Shown here one piece after another: positions 11,362 to 20,388 of a DNA stretch of 64,000 nucleotides. Origin of the DNA: Massilia alkalitolerans DSM 17462 (GTDB lineage Bacteria > Pseudomonadota > Gammaproteobacteria > Burkholderiales > Burkholderiaceae_D). The DNA lies in assembly GCF_000427785.1 (NCBI RefSeq), contig NZ_ATYR01000011.1, positions 124,291 through 188,290 on the forward strand, written 5' to 3'. Each line of letters begins with the position of its first letter. Positions within the stretch are counted from its first letter, which is position 1. The notes under the pieces were generated by a model. The model had not been told where the DNA came from and ran no database searches. It saw only the letters and a list, made by a program, of their open reading frames with translations. Made by a program: the position numbers and the translations under genes.

Positions 11362-12132
11362 ATGCCACGAATTATCTCCGCGAACCTGAACGGTATCCGT
11401 TCCGCCCACAAGAAAGGTTTCTTCAACTGGCTCGCCACCCAGTCCGCCGATTTCATCTGCGTGCAGGAACTGAAGGCGCAGCAGGCCGACATGACCGAGG
11501 AATTCCTCGCGCCCCACGGCTACCACGGCCACTTCCACTACGCGGAGAAGAAGGGCTATTCGGGTACCGGCGTCTACAGCCGCGTCGCACCGGACAACAA
11601 GCGCATCGGCTTCGGCTGCATGGAATTCGACGCCGAAGGCCGCTACACCCGCTGCGATTTCGGCAACCTGACCGTGATCTCGGTGTATTGCCCGTCCGGC
11701 TCCTCGTCGCCGGAGCGCCAGCTGGCCAAGTTCCGCTTCATGGAAGTGTTCCTGCCGCACTTGCAGGAGCTGAAAGCGGAAGGCCGCGAAGTCGTGATCT
11801 GCGGCGACTGGAACATCGCGCACAAGGAAATCGACCTCAAGAACTGGAAGAGCAACCAGAAGAATTCCGGCTTCCTGCCGGAAGAGCGTGCCTGGATGAC
11901 CCGCATCTTCGACGAAATCGGCCTGGTGGACGTGCACCGCAGGGTGGCGCCGGACGCCGCCGATTACACCTGGTGGAGCAACCGCGGCCAGGCCTATGCC
12001 AAGAACGTGGGCTGGCGCATCGACTACCACGTCGCCACCCCGGGCATCGCGGCGCGCGCCAAGTCCGTGTCGATCTACAAGGATGAGAAGTTCAGCGACC
12101 ACGCCCCGCTCATCATTGATTACGATCTCTAA
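11362..12132 (+). CDS. xthA: Exodeoxyribonuclease III (AP endonuclease family)
   Basis: DNA repair nuclease that cleaves at abasic sites and removes 3' blocking groups. The 256-residue product begins MPRIISANLNGIRSAHKKGF (metal-binding Asn) and includes FICVQELKAQ (catalytic Glu), VICGDWNIAHKEIDLKNW (Asp/Asn pair) and a terminal SDHAPLIIDY with the catalytic His. All exonuclease-endonuclease-phosphatase motifs are intact. The ATG at 11362 matches family length; the frame extends further upstream without similarity. Confidence 0.95.
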   Translation: MPRIISANLNGIRSAHKKGFFNWLATQSADFICVQELKAQQADMTEEFLAPHGYHGHFHYAEKKGYSGTGVYSRVAPDNKRIGFGCMEFDAEGRYTRCDFGNLTVISVYCPSGSSSPERQLAKFRFMEVFLPHLQELKAEGREVVICGDWNIAHKEIDLKNWKSNQKNSGFLPEERAWMTRIFDEIGLVDVHRRVAPDAADYTWWSNRGQAYAKNVGWRIDYHVATPGIAARAKSVSIYKDEKFSDHAPLIIDYDL

Positions 12133-12334
12133 TAGTCCAGCAGGATTTATAAGCTGAGCTTCTAAATCCCGCCTGCGGCCTGCCCCCCATCCCGGGGGGA
12201 TTCGCTGCCGGGATGATGCGAAAACACAGCATTCCGGCCGCTTTGGCGAAATGGCATGCCTTTTTGTTGATACTATCCGTCTGGCAACTTTCCAACCAGA
12301 ATGTTTAGTTAATTAATAACAACAAAATCCGGCC
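12133..12334. other. Intergenic region with two hairpins
   Basis: Between xthA and the Ig-like gene there is an imperfect 12-bp inverted repeat at 12145-12169 (GATTTATAAGCT paired with AGCTTCTAAATC) and a C-run/G-run hairpin near 12183-12200. Neither has a good T-tract, so they are only possible terminators. The last 60 bases are AT-rich and probably hold the promoter of the next gene, which lacks an obvious Shine-Dalgarno sequence. Confidence 0.4.
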
Positions 12335-15300
12335 ATGCCTACGACCACGATTCCCCCCTCCGTATTCCCGATCGACACCGCCTGGACGAGCGAGGGTGTG
12401 ACCCTGACGTTTGCGGGCGCAATCAGCAAGGGCAGCGGTTCGATCTTCGTGACCGACGGCGCCGTGCAGACCGTGATCGACCGCGTCACCGGCGAGCCCA
12501 GGCTGCGTGTGGTGGGCGGCAGCTTCACCAAAGAGCTGTCGCTCGACCAGGTGAGCATCAGCGACAGCCACCAACTGAAGTTCAGTGGCGCCGGCCTGCC
12601 TGCGGACGCCACGCTGAACGTGTACATGGGCACGGGCACGCTGCTCAGCGGCGGCAAGCCGCTCGGGGCCATCACGCTGCCGGGCAGCGCGGCCTTCACC
12701 ACGCCGGCGGCGGAGCCGCCACCGCCGCCACCGCCGGGCCTGGGCGCGACCGTGTCGATCGCGGACGGGGTATTGAAGGCCGGCGCGCCGCTCGAGATGC
12801 TCGTGAGCTTCTCGCATGCGGTCGACGCGGTGCCCCTTGCCGCGGTGTTCAGCGCCGAACACGCGCGGGTCGAGTTCCTCGCACGCAGCGAGGACGGCCT
12901 GAGCTGGCGCTTCCGCCTGGTGCAGGACGACAGCGTCGATTCCGCGTCCAATGTCGTGCGCCTGAACCTGGCCGCCGTCCAGCCGCGCGAGAGCCTGCCG
13001 CACAGCGGCACCGTCACGTCCTCGCCTTACGCGGTCGACACCCTGGTCGACTCCCATGTCGGCGCCCGAATCCTCCTGGTCCATGACAACGGGCTCAGCG
13101 CGGACGACGGCATCACCAACGACCCGCGCCAGCTCGTTTCCGGCACCCTGGTCGGCACGATCGACGAAGGCGAGCACCTGGAGCTGGTCATCAACGGCCG
13201 CATGGTCGATCCGGCGAAGATCGGCTTCTCGACCGGGAACGGGATCACCACCTGGCGCTACGACAGCGAGAGCGAGCGCGCCGGGGACGAGCCCGCCCAC
13301 CTGTTCGACGACGGACCGAACACCATCGTGGCGCGCGTGGTCGGCAACGGCCACGCCAGCCCGGCGGCGACACGCACCGTCACGGTGGACACCGTAGCGC
13401 CCGGCATCAAGAGCGCGCCCGCAGGCGGCGTCGACATCGAGCTCGGTGCCGACCTGGTGATCGGCTTTACCGAAGCGGTGCGCTGGTTCGCCGATACCGA
13501 CAACGACGACCCCGAGTACAAGGAAGATGTGCTGACGATCTGGATCGGCGACGGCCATCGCAGCATCCCCTTCGACACCAGCTGGCTGTCGGCGGACGGC
13601 CTCACCCTGCGCATTCCAGCCGCGGTGCACCAGATGATGCCCGACACCGGCTACACCATCGTCCTGCCGCGCACCATGACCGACATGGCCGGCAATCCGT
13701 TCGGCGAATACGAAATTGATTTCCATACCGACGACGGCCACCTGCCCAGCGCCGAGCGCGTGACCATCTATGCCGCCGACGGCTACTACCGCGCCGGCGA
13801 ACAGATCCAGTTCTATATCAGCTTCAGCGAGCAGGTGAAGGTGGCGGGCGACACCGCGCCCTCGCTCATCCTCAGCAACGGCAAGCGCGCCGTGCTCGAC
13901 GACGTGTACGGCAGCGAGATGCTGTTTACCTACACGGTCGAAGCGGGCGACGACATCGCCAGCCTGCGCATTGCCGATACCTCGCAGTTGGCCGGCAACG
14001 TGGCCGACCTGTCCGGCAAGCTGCTGGACGCGGCCCATATCGATTTCAGCGACGGCATCTACAACGGCAGCGGCTACGGAAGCAAGATCGACCTCGTGGT
14101 CGATACCATCGCCCCCGCGGCCCCGGCCGCCGCCACGCTGTCCGCAGCCAGCGATTCCGGCACGCTGGGCGACAACATCACCAGGGACGCCTCCCCCGCC
14201 CTGCACGGCAAGGGCGAGGCCCACGCGCGCATCAGCATCTACAAGGGCACGACCTGGCTCGGCAGCACCACCGCCGACGCCGCCGGCGCCTGGAGCATCG
14301 CATCGATCCTCCCGCTGGGGGACGGCGTGCACGAGCTGACCGTGGTCCAGCGCGACCGCGCCGGCAACACCAGCGCCGCCTCCAGTGCGCTGACGCTGAC
14401 GATCGACACCGCGGTTCCGGTGGCGCCGGCGGCGCCCATGCTGGACGCGGGCAGTGACTCCGGCACGCCCGGCGACGGCATCACCAGCGACAATTCACCC
14501 ACCCTGTCCGGCAGCGCGGAGGCCCATGCCACGGTCGAGATCTACGACGGCGGCGCCCTGCTCGGCACCGCCGTCGCCAACGCCTCCGGCACCTGGGGCG
14601 CGGCCGCGCCGCTGACGGATGGCCTGCACGACATCACGGTCAGGCAGGTCGACCGCGCCGGCAACAGGAGCGACGCCTCCCCGGCGCTGGCGCTGACGAT
14701 CAGCGGCGGCGCGAGCGACGCCCCGGCCGCTCCGCCGGCGCCGGCGGCGCCCGTGCTGGCCTTGTCCAGCGACTCGGGCACGCCCGGCGACGGTATCACC
14801 AGCGACAATTCGCCCACCCTGTCCGGCACCGCCCTGGCCAATGCCACGGTCGAGCTCTACGCAGGCGCCGACCTGCTCGGCACCACCACCGCAGCTGGCG
14901 ATGGCAGCTGGAGCCTGACGCTCGGCACGGCCACGCCGCTGGCGGACGGCGCGCGCGAGATCACGGTCAGGCAGATGGACGGCAGCGGCAACCGCAGCGC
15001 CGCTTCCGCGCCGCTGCTGCTGACGATCGACACCGTCGCGGCAGTGGCGCCGGGCGAGCCGACCTTGAGCAGCGCAAGCGATACGGGCAATGTCGGGGAT
15101 CGCATCACGAGCGACAACGCGCCCACGCTGAGCGGCGTGGTCGAGGCCAACGCCGGCGTCCAGATCTACGAGGGCACGACCCTGCTGGCGAGCACCAGCG
15201 CGGATGCCGCCGGCCTGTGGTCCGCAACCCTTGGTGCGACAACGCCGCTGTCCGACGGCAAACACGACATCACTGTGAAGCAGGTCGACCGCGCCGGCAA

Positions 15301-16603
15301 TGTCAGTGCCGCCTCGCCGGTGCTCGAACTGACGATCGACACCGTCGGCCCCGCCGCCCTGCCCAGCGCCTTCCTCGCCAGCGATACCGGCATTTCGGAC
15401 AGCGACGGCATCACCAGGGAGCGCTGGGTGGCCCTGCGCGGCAGCGGTGCGGAGCCCTACACGGAGATCAAGATCTTCGCCGGCACGACCGAATACGGCA
15501 GCGGCTACAGCGATGGGACCGGCAACTGGACCGCCTATGTCAGCTCCCCGCTGAATGAAGGCGAGCACAGTTTCAAGGTGCGCCAGGTCGACGGGGCCGG
15601 CAACCTCGGCGCCGAATCCCCATCGGTCAGGGTCGTGGTCGACCTTACCGGCCCGGACAGCGCCCCACCCAAGCCGCTGCTGGCCGCCGCGAGCGACACC
15701 GGTATCTCCAACAGCGACGGCATCACGCGCGACGCCACCCCGACCTTCCACGGCAACGGGGCGATGGCCAACAGCGTCGTGGCGCTGTTCGTGGACGAGC
15801 GCGAAGTGGGCAACACCGTCACCGACGCCCTGGGCAACTGGAGCATCACCAGCACCGTCCTCGGCGACGGCTACCATAGCGTCGGCCTGAAGCAGTACGA
15901 CGTCGCGGGAAACAAGAGCGGCTATTCGGAATCGTTTAACCTGAGGATCGATACCGCCCCGCCGGCAAAGCTGGCGCTGCCGGACCTGGATGCGGCGAGC
16001 GACAGCGGAAGCTCGAACACCGACAACATCACCAACGACACCACGCCCACCTTCAAGGGCAGCGGCGCGGAAGCCGGCGCCACGGTCGTCCTGTACGCCG
16101 GCAGCCGCGAGATCGGCCGCCAGAGCGCGGATGCGGCGGGCAACTGGACGCTGACGGTGCGCGATGCCGACAAGTTCAGCGCCGACGGCAACTACCTCAT
16201 CACGGCAAGGCAGATCGACCAGGCGGGCAATACCAGCGCTGCCTCGAACGCCTTCACCCTGGTGATCGACACCACCGGCCCGACGGTGATTGGCTTCGAT
16301 ACCAACAAGAACGCGCGCGAATTCAAGCTCGGCTTCAGCGAACAGATCGTGTTCCACCCGAGCGGCCTGTTCAAGCTGGTGCAGGCCGCCAGCGACCTGC
16401 TTGACTTCCGCGGCAACAGCGGCAACAACTGGTACACCACCGACAGCGCAGCCGGCCCCGATTCGGTCCTGAACTTCAGGATCTCGTTAACCGGTTTCTA
16501 CAACCTGCACATGAACAACGAAGCCGTGCAGGACCTCGCGGGGAACGTGGCGGTCATCGGCTCGCCGCAGTGGGTGGTCGACCTGCCGGGAATCACTCTC
16601 TGA
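12335..16603 (+). CDS. Large Ig-like repeat protein, probable secreted adhesin
   Basis: The 1422-residue protein has no N-terminal signal peptide and is rich in Asp, Gly, Ser and Thr with few Cys. After an N-terminal domain and a short poly-Pro hinge (about residue 130) come SbsA-type Ig modules (FTEAVRWF, YIVLPRTMTDMAGNPFGE-like). From about residue 594 to 1315 there are seven Ig-like repeats of about 100 residues. Each opens with a SDSGTPGDGITSDNSPTLSG-type segment and closes with VDRAGNxSxASxALxLTIDT. A final module ends WVVDLPGITL. Repeats of this kind occur in type I-secreted biofilm and adhesion proteins; no transporter genes are adjacent, so the export route is inferred. Stands alone between xthA and a convergent pseudouridine synthase. 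Confidence 0.8.
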   Translation: MPTTTIPPSVFPIDTAWTSEGVTLTFAGAISKGSGSIFVTDGAVQTVIDRVTGEPRLRVVGGSFTKELSLDQVSISDSHQLKFSGAGLPADATLNVYMGTGTLLSGGKPLGAITLPGSAAFTTPAAEPPPPPPPGLGATVSIADGVLKAGAPLEMLVSFSHAVDAVPLAAVFSAEHARVEFLARSEDGLSWRFRLVQDDSVDSASNVVRLNLAAVQPRESLPHSGTVTSSPYAVDTLVDSHVGARILLVHDNGLSADDGITNDPRQLVSGTLVGTIDEGEHLELVINGRMVDPAKIGFSTGNGITTWRYDSESERAGDEPAHLFDDGPNTIVARVVGNGHASPAATRTVTVDTVAPGIKSAPAGGVDIELGADLVIGFTEAVRWFADTDNDDPEYKEDVLTIWIGDGHRSIPFDTSWLSADGLTLRIPAAVHQMMPDTGYTIVLPRTMTDMAGNPFGEYEIDFHTDDGHLPSAERVTIYAADGYYRAGEQIQFYISFSEQVKVAGDTAPSLILSNGKRAVLDDVYGSEMLFTYTVEAGDDIASLRIADTSQLAGNVADLSGKLLDAAHIDFSDGIYNGSGYGSKIDLVVDTIAPAAPAAATLSAASDSGTLGDNITRDASPALHGKGEAHARISIYKGTTWLGSTTADAAGAWSIASILPLGDGVHELTVVQRDRAGNTSAASSALTLTIDTAVPVAPAAPMLDAGSDSGTPGDGITSDNSPTLSGSAEAHATVEIYDGGALLGTAVANASGTWGAAAPLTDGLHDITVRQVDRAGNRSDASPALALTISGGASDAPAAPPAPAAPVLALSSDSGTPGDGITSDNSPTLSGTALANATVELYAGADLLGTTTAAGDGSWSLTLGTATPLADGAREITVRQMDGSGNRSAASAPLLLTIDTVAAVAPGEPTLSSASDTGNVGDRITSDNAPTLSGVVEANAGVQIYEGTTLLASTSADAAGLWSATLGATTPLSDGKHDITVKQVDRAGNVSAASPVLELTIDTVGPAALPSAFLASDTGISDSDGITRERWVALRGSGAEPYTEIKIFAGTTEYGSGYSDGTGNWTAYVSSPLNEGEHSFKVRQVDGAGNLGAESPSVRVVVDLTGPDSAPPKPLLAAASDTGISNSDGITRDATPTFHGNGAMANSVVALFVDEREVGNTVTDALGNWSITSTVLGDGYHSVGLKQYDVAGNKSGYSESFNLRIDTAPPAKLALPDLDAASDSGSSNTDNITNDTTPTFKGSGAEAGATVVLYAGSREIGRQSADAAGNWTLTVRDADKFSADGNYLITARQIDQAGNTSAASNAFTLVIDTTGPTVIGFDTNKNAREFKLGFSEQIVFHPSGLFKLVQAASDLLDFRGNSGNNWYTTDSAAGPDSVLNFRISLTGFYNLHMNNEAVQDLAGNVAVIGSPQWVVDLPGITL

Positions 16604-16618
16604 CCGGCCCCGAGGGGC

Positions 16619-17554
16619 TCAAGGCCAGTCGAGCCGGAAGCCGCTCTCGAAGCGGCGCGGCTGGCCGTCCAGCGGATCCTCGAAAGCGATCGAGCGCGCC
16701 AGCAACTGCAGCGGCGCGCTGAAATCGTCGCCCTTGCAGGGCAGCGCCACCGGGTAAAAGGCGTCGTTCAGGATCGGCGCGCCGAGCGCGGACAGGTGCA
16801 GGCGCAGCTGGTGCTTGCGGCCGGTGTGCGGGTGCAGCCGGTAGTGCGCCACCTCGCCGCGCCGCTCGATCAGCTCGACCAGGGTTTCCGAATTCGGCTC
16901 GCCCGGCACTTCCGCGCTCACAAAGAACTGCTCCGCATCCTGCATGCGGCTGCGGTAGGTGAAGGGGAATTCCCGGCCCTCGATCGGGCCCGCCAGGGCC
17001 TCGTACACCTTCTTCACCACGCGTTTCTGGAACATCGACTGGTAGGCGCCGCGCGACTCCGGGTTGTGCGAGAAGATCACCACGCCGGCGGTCTCGCGAT
17101 CCAGGCGGTGGATCGGCACCAGGTGCACCAGGTCGAACTGCTTCTTCAGGCGCACCAGGAGGGTCTCGTGCAAGAAGCGCCCGGTCGGGATGGTCGGCAG
17201 GAAGTGCGGCTTGTCGGCCACCAGCAGGTGCTCGTCCTGGAACAGCACCCGTTCGCGGAACGGGATCGGGGTTTCCGATTCTTCCAGCTCGCGGTAGTAC
17301 CAGATGCGCATGCCCTGGCGCACCTGGCTGCCGGCGGCAAACGCCTCCCCTTTCGCATCGACGATCTCGCCGCGCGCCAGGCGCCGCGCCCAGGCGGCTT
17401 CCGGCACATCGGGAAAGCGTTCGGCGAGAAAGCGCAGCATGCCGCCGGCCCGGGTCTCGGTGATCCACAGGTAGCTGGGCGCGACGCCGTCGCGGGTCGG
17501 CAAGGGAACGTAGGCGTTGGCTTCGGCCTGGTGCCCTTTCCTGCCTTTACTCAT
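16619..17554 (-). CDS. RluA-family pseudouridine synthase
   Basis: Isomerises specific uridines in rRNA or tRNA to pseudouridine. The 311-residue protein contains the family active-site motif HRLDRETAG (catalytic Asp) followed by VVIFSHN, and the C-terminal HTGRKHQLRLHLSALG motif. The N-terminal 90 residues may form an S4-like RNA-binding part (WARRLARGEIVDAKG). ATG at 17554 is preferred over a TTG three codons upstream. It starts 12 bp after the M48 peptidase stop, suggesting cotranscription. The target nucleotide cannot be deduced. Confidence 0.88.
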   Translation of the reverse strand: MSKGRKGHQAEANAYVPLPTRDGVAPSYLWITETRAGGMLRFLAERFPDVPEAAWARRLARGEIVDAKGEAFAAGSQVRQGMRIWYYRELEESETPIPFRERVLFQDEHLLVADKPHFLPTIPTGRFLHETLLVRLKKQFDLVHLVPIHRLDRETAGVVIFSHNPESRGAYQSMFQKRVVKKVYEALAGPIEGREFPFTYRSRMQDAEQFFVSAEVPGEPNSETLVELIERRGEVAHYRLHPHTGRKHQLRLHLSALGAPILNDAFYPVALPCKGDDFSAPLQLLARSIAFEDPLDGQPRRFESGFRLDWP

Positions 17555-17566
17555 GCACTCCAACCA

Positions 17567-18472
17567 TCAACGCAGGGCGACATTGGTCTGGTAAGGCGGC
17601 AGCTTGGCGACCGTGGTGCCCTTGGCGCGCGCGTACAGCGGCAGCAGCACGTTCATGTGCGCCTGCATCTCGCTGATGCGGCTCTCGCCGCCAGGGTGGG
17701 TCGAGAACACCTCGATCGGCGCGCGCTGGTTCAGCGCGGCCATCTTGCGCCACAGCGCGATGCCGGCGCGCGGGTCGTAGCCGGCGCGCGAGGAGATGTC
17801 CAGGCCCACCAGGTCGGCCTCGCGCTCGTCGTCGCGCGAGAACTTCAGGCCGGCGAACTGGGCGCCATAGCTGGCGATCGTGCCGGTGATGCCCGGGTCG
17901 ATGCCGAAGATGCCCGAGATCAGGGCGCCGCCGATACGCGCTCCTGCATTGGTCAGGCCCTGCTTGGCCATTTTCTCGCGGCTGTGCTCACGCAGGGCGT
18001 GGGCGATCTCGTGCCCCATCACGGCCGCCACTTCGTCGTCGGTCAGCTTCAGCGAGCTCAGGATGCCGGTGAAGAAACCGATCCGGCCGCCCGGCATGCA
18101 GAAGGCGTTGACGTCCTTCGAGTCGATCAGGTTGACCTGCCACTGCCACTGGGTCGCATCCTGGTTCCAGCGCGCGGTGTACGGAATGATGCGCTTGGCG
18201 ATGGCGCGCAGGCGCTGGACTTCCGGATGCGAGGCCGGCAGCAGCACGCCTTTCTGTTGAGCCTGGCTCATCATTTGCGTGTATTGCTGCGCCGCCGCTT
18301 CGTTGAGTTGTTCTGCGGGAACCAGCTTGCTCAGGCGCGAAAGCGGCCTGACCTTGATGCCATCCTGGACCGTCGTATTGCGGTCGTCCTGCGCCACGGC
18401 GTGGCCGACGCTGGCCGTGCCGAATGCGGCGAGCAGGGCAAAGCTGGCGGCCAAGTGTTTGAGTTTTGTCAT
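17567..18472 (-). CDS. M48-family zinc metallopeptidase, exported
   Basis: Periplasmic or membrane-associated protease of the LoiP/YggG-BepA group, implicated elsewhere in envelope quality control. The 301-residue product has a signal peptide (KLKHLAASFALLAAFGTASVGHA, cleavage near residue 25). The zinc motif HEIAHALREH lies in the middle, with a downstream EREADLVGLDI segment supplying the third ligand. The family segment NAFCMPGGRIGFFTG precedes the zinc motif. No lipobox Cys is evident at the cleavage site. Length is normal. It is followed closely by the pseudouridine synthase gene. Confidence 0.9.
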   Translation of the reverse strand: MTKLKHLAASFALLAAFGTASVGHAVAQDDRNTTVQDGIKVRPLSRLSKLVPAEQLNEAAAQQYTQMMSQAQQKGVLLPASHPEVQRLRAIAKRIIPYTARWNQDATQWQWQVNLIDSKDVNAFCMPGGRIGFFTGILSSLKLTDDEVAAVMGHEIAHALREHSREKMAKQGLTNAGARIGGALISGIFGIDPGITGTIASYGAQFAGLKFSRDDEREADLVGLDISSRAGYDPRAGIALWRKMAALNQRAPIEVFSTHPGGESRISEMQAHMNVLLPLYARAKGTTVAKLPPYQTNVALR

Positions 18473-18595
18473 TCGTCACCGATAGGCTGTTCTTAGCAGC
18501 ACTATCTCCCAAGGAAAGTAACGGGTTGAAAGCTAGATAGCGCCGATGATCGCGGATCGCGGCCGGCTCGACAAGCCGCCACCGCACATAAGCGC

Positions 18596-19213
18596 TTACG
18601 CCACCACGCCGGTTTTCTTGCGCAGCCGAAATACCGCCAAGCTGCCGCGCAAATTGGGCAGGAAGCTTACCGGCCGGCCTTCGGCCAGGGCCACGAATTC
18701 CAGCACTTCCAGCCCGCACTTCTCGGCCAGGTCCTTGAAGTCGTGGATGGTGGCGTAGCGTACGTTGGGCGTGTCGAACCACTGGTAGGGCAACGTGCGC
18801 GAGACCGGCATCCGGCCGCGAATCAGCGCCACGCGGTGCGGCCAATAGGCGAAGTTCGGGAAGGAGACGATGGCTTCCTGGCCGACCCGCACGATGTCGC
18901 GCAGGCGCGCCTCGACGTACTGCATCATCTGCAGCGACGACAGGCACAGCACCACGTCGAAGGCGTTGTCGCGGAACAGGTCCAGGCCCTCTTCCATGTC
19001 ATGCTGGATCACGCTGATGCCGCGCTGGGTGCTCTCGAGCACCTTGTCGTCGGCGATCTCGACGCCGTAGCCGGTGCAGCCCTTGCTCAGCTCGAGGTAG
19101 CGCAGCATGGCGCCGTCGCCGCAGCCGACGTCGAGCACGTGGGCGCGCTCGCGCACCCAGTCGGCGATGAAGGCCAGGTCGGGACGCAGGGCGTTCAGGT
19201 CAGTCAGGTTCAT
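18596..19213 (-). CDS. metW: Methionine biosynthesis protein MetW
   Basis: SAM-dependent methyltransferase-fold protein paired with MetX in many proteobacteria and needed for full homoserine acylation in some of them. The 205-residue product contains [15 protein letters not shown] (SAM-binding motif I) and [18 protein letters not shown]. Its start overlaps the end of metX by four bases (ATGA type), so the pair is translationally coupled. Confidence 0.94.
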   Translation of the reverse strand: MNLTDLNALRPDLAFIADWVRERAHVLDVGCGDGAMLRYLELSKGCTGYGVEIADDKVLESTQRGISVIQHDMEEGLDLFRDNAFDVVLCLSSLQMMQYVEARLRDIVRVGQEAIVSFPNFAYWPHRVALIRGRMPVSRTLPYQWFDTPNVRYATIHDFKDLAEKCGLEVLEFVALAEGRPVSFLPNLRGSLAVFRLRKKTGVVA

Positions 19214-20364
19214 GCGGCCTCCTTGCCTGCGAGTTCGAGGGCAATGCGGTTGTAATAGGCGCGCACCACCGCCATGTAGCGCGCATCTTCCAGCAGGAAG
19301 GCGTCGTGGCCGTGCGGGGCGTCGATCTCGGCATAGGTGACCTTGCGCCGGTTCGACAGCAGCGCCTCCACGATCTCGCGGCTGCGCTCGGGCGAGAAGC
19401 GCCAGTCGGTGCTGAAGGAAGCGATCAGGAACTGGGCCTTGGTGCCCGCGAGCGTCTTGGCCAGGTCGCCGCCGTGGACGCGCGCCGGGTCGAAGTAGTC
19501 GAGCGCCTTGGTAATCAGGAGGTAGGTATTGGCGTCGAAGTATTCCGAGAACTTGTCGCCCTGGTAGCGCAGGTAGGACTCGATCTCGAAGTCGATGCCG
19601 AAATCGAATTTGTAGTCATTGGTCTCGGCCGCGTTGCGCAGCTTGCGGCCGAACTTCTCCGCCATGTCGTCGTTCGACAGGTAGGTGATGTGCCCAACCA
19701 TGCGCGCTACCTTCAGGCCGTTCCTCGGCACCACGCCGTGCTCGTAGAAATCGCCGCCGTGGTAATCCGGGTCGGTCAGGATGGCCTGGCGCGCCACGTC
19801 GTTGAAGGCGATGTTCTGGGCCGACAGCTTGGGCGTGGAGGCGATCACGATGCAGTGGCGCAGGCGCTCGGGGAACATGATGCTCCACGAGAGCGCCTGC
19901 ATGCCGCCGAGCGAGCCGCCCATCACGGCCGCGAAGCAGTCGATGCCGAGGCGGTCGGCCAGGCGCGCCTGCGCCGCCACCCAGTCTTCCACCGTCAGCA
20001 GCGGGAAGGCCGCGCCATAGGGCTTGCCGGTGGCCGGGTTGGTGTGCATCGGCCCGGTCGAGCCGAAGCAGGAGCCGAGGTTGTTCACGCCGATCACGAA
20101 GAAACGGTCGGTGTCGAGCGGCTTGCCCGGCCCGACCATGTTGTCCCACCAGCCCTGGCTCTTGGGCTGGTCGGCATAGGTGCCCGCCACGTGGTGCGAG
20201 GCGTTCAGCGCGTGGCAGACCAGGACCGCGTTCGACTTGTCGGCGTTCAGGGTGCCATAGGTTTCATACATCAGCGTGTAGTCGCCGATGCTGGCGCCGC
20301 TTTGCAGGCGCAGCGGCTCGGCGAAGTGCATCGCCTGTGGTGTGACGTTTCCGATCGATCCCAT
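19210..20364 (-). CDS. metX: Homoserine O-acyltransferase MetX
   Basis: Activates homoserine for methionine synthesis by acylating its hydroxyl group; in proteobacteria MetX can use succinyl-CoA rather than acetyl-CoA, and I cannot decide which from sequence alone. The 384-residue alpha/beta hydrolase contains the nucleophile elbow [24 protein letters not shown], and the C-terminal [13 protein letters not shown] and [11 protein letters not shown] segments with the catalytic Asp and His. It lies 24 bp after ptsI and overlaps metW by four bases. Confidence 0.95.
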   Translation of the reverse strand: MGSIGNVTPQAMHFAEPLRLQSGASIGDYTLMYETYGTLNADKSNAVLVCHALNASHHVAGTYADQPKSQGWWDNMVGPGKPLDTDRFFVIGVNNLGSCFGSTGPMHTNPATGKPYGAAFPLLTVEDWVAAQARLADRLGIDCFAAVMGGSLGGMQALSWSIMFPERLRHCIVIASTPKLSAQNIAFNDVARQAILTDPDYHGGDFYEHGVVPRNGLKVARMVGHITYLSNDDMAEKFGRKLRNAAETNDYKFDFGIDFEIESYLRYQGDKFSEYFDANTYLLITKALDYFDPARVHGGDLAKTLAGTKAQFLIASFSTDWRFSPERSREIVEALLSNRRKVTYAEIDAPHGHDAFLLEDARYMAVVRAYYNRIALELAGKEAA

Positions 20365-20388
20365 TGGAGGCTGTGGAGGTGTTTCTTA

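Noticed and set aside
12305..14332. 675-codon minus-strand frame opposite the Ig-repeat gene
   Set aside because: The plus-strand frame shows ordered Ig repeats; this one only mirrors them.
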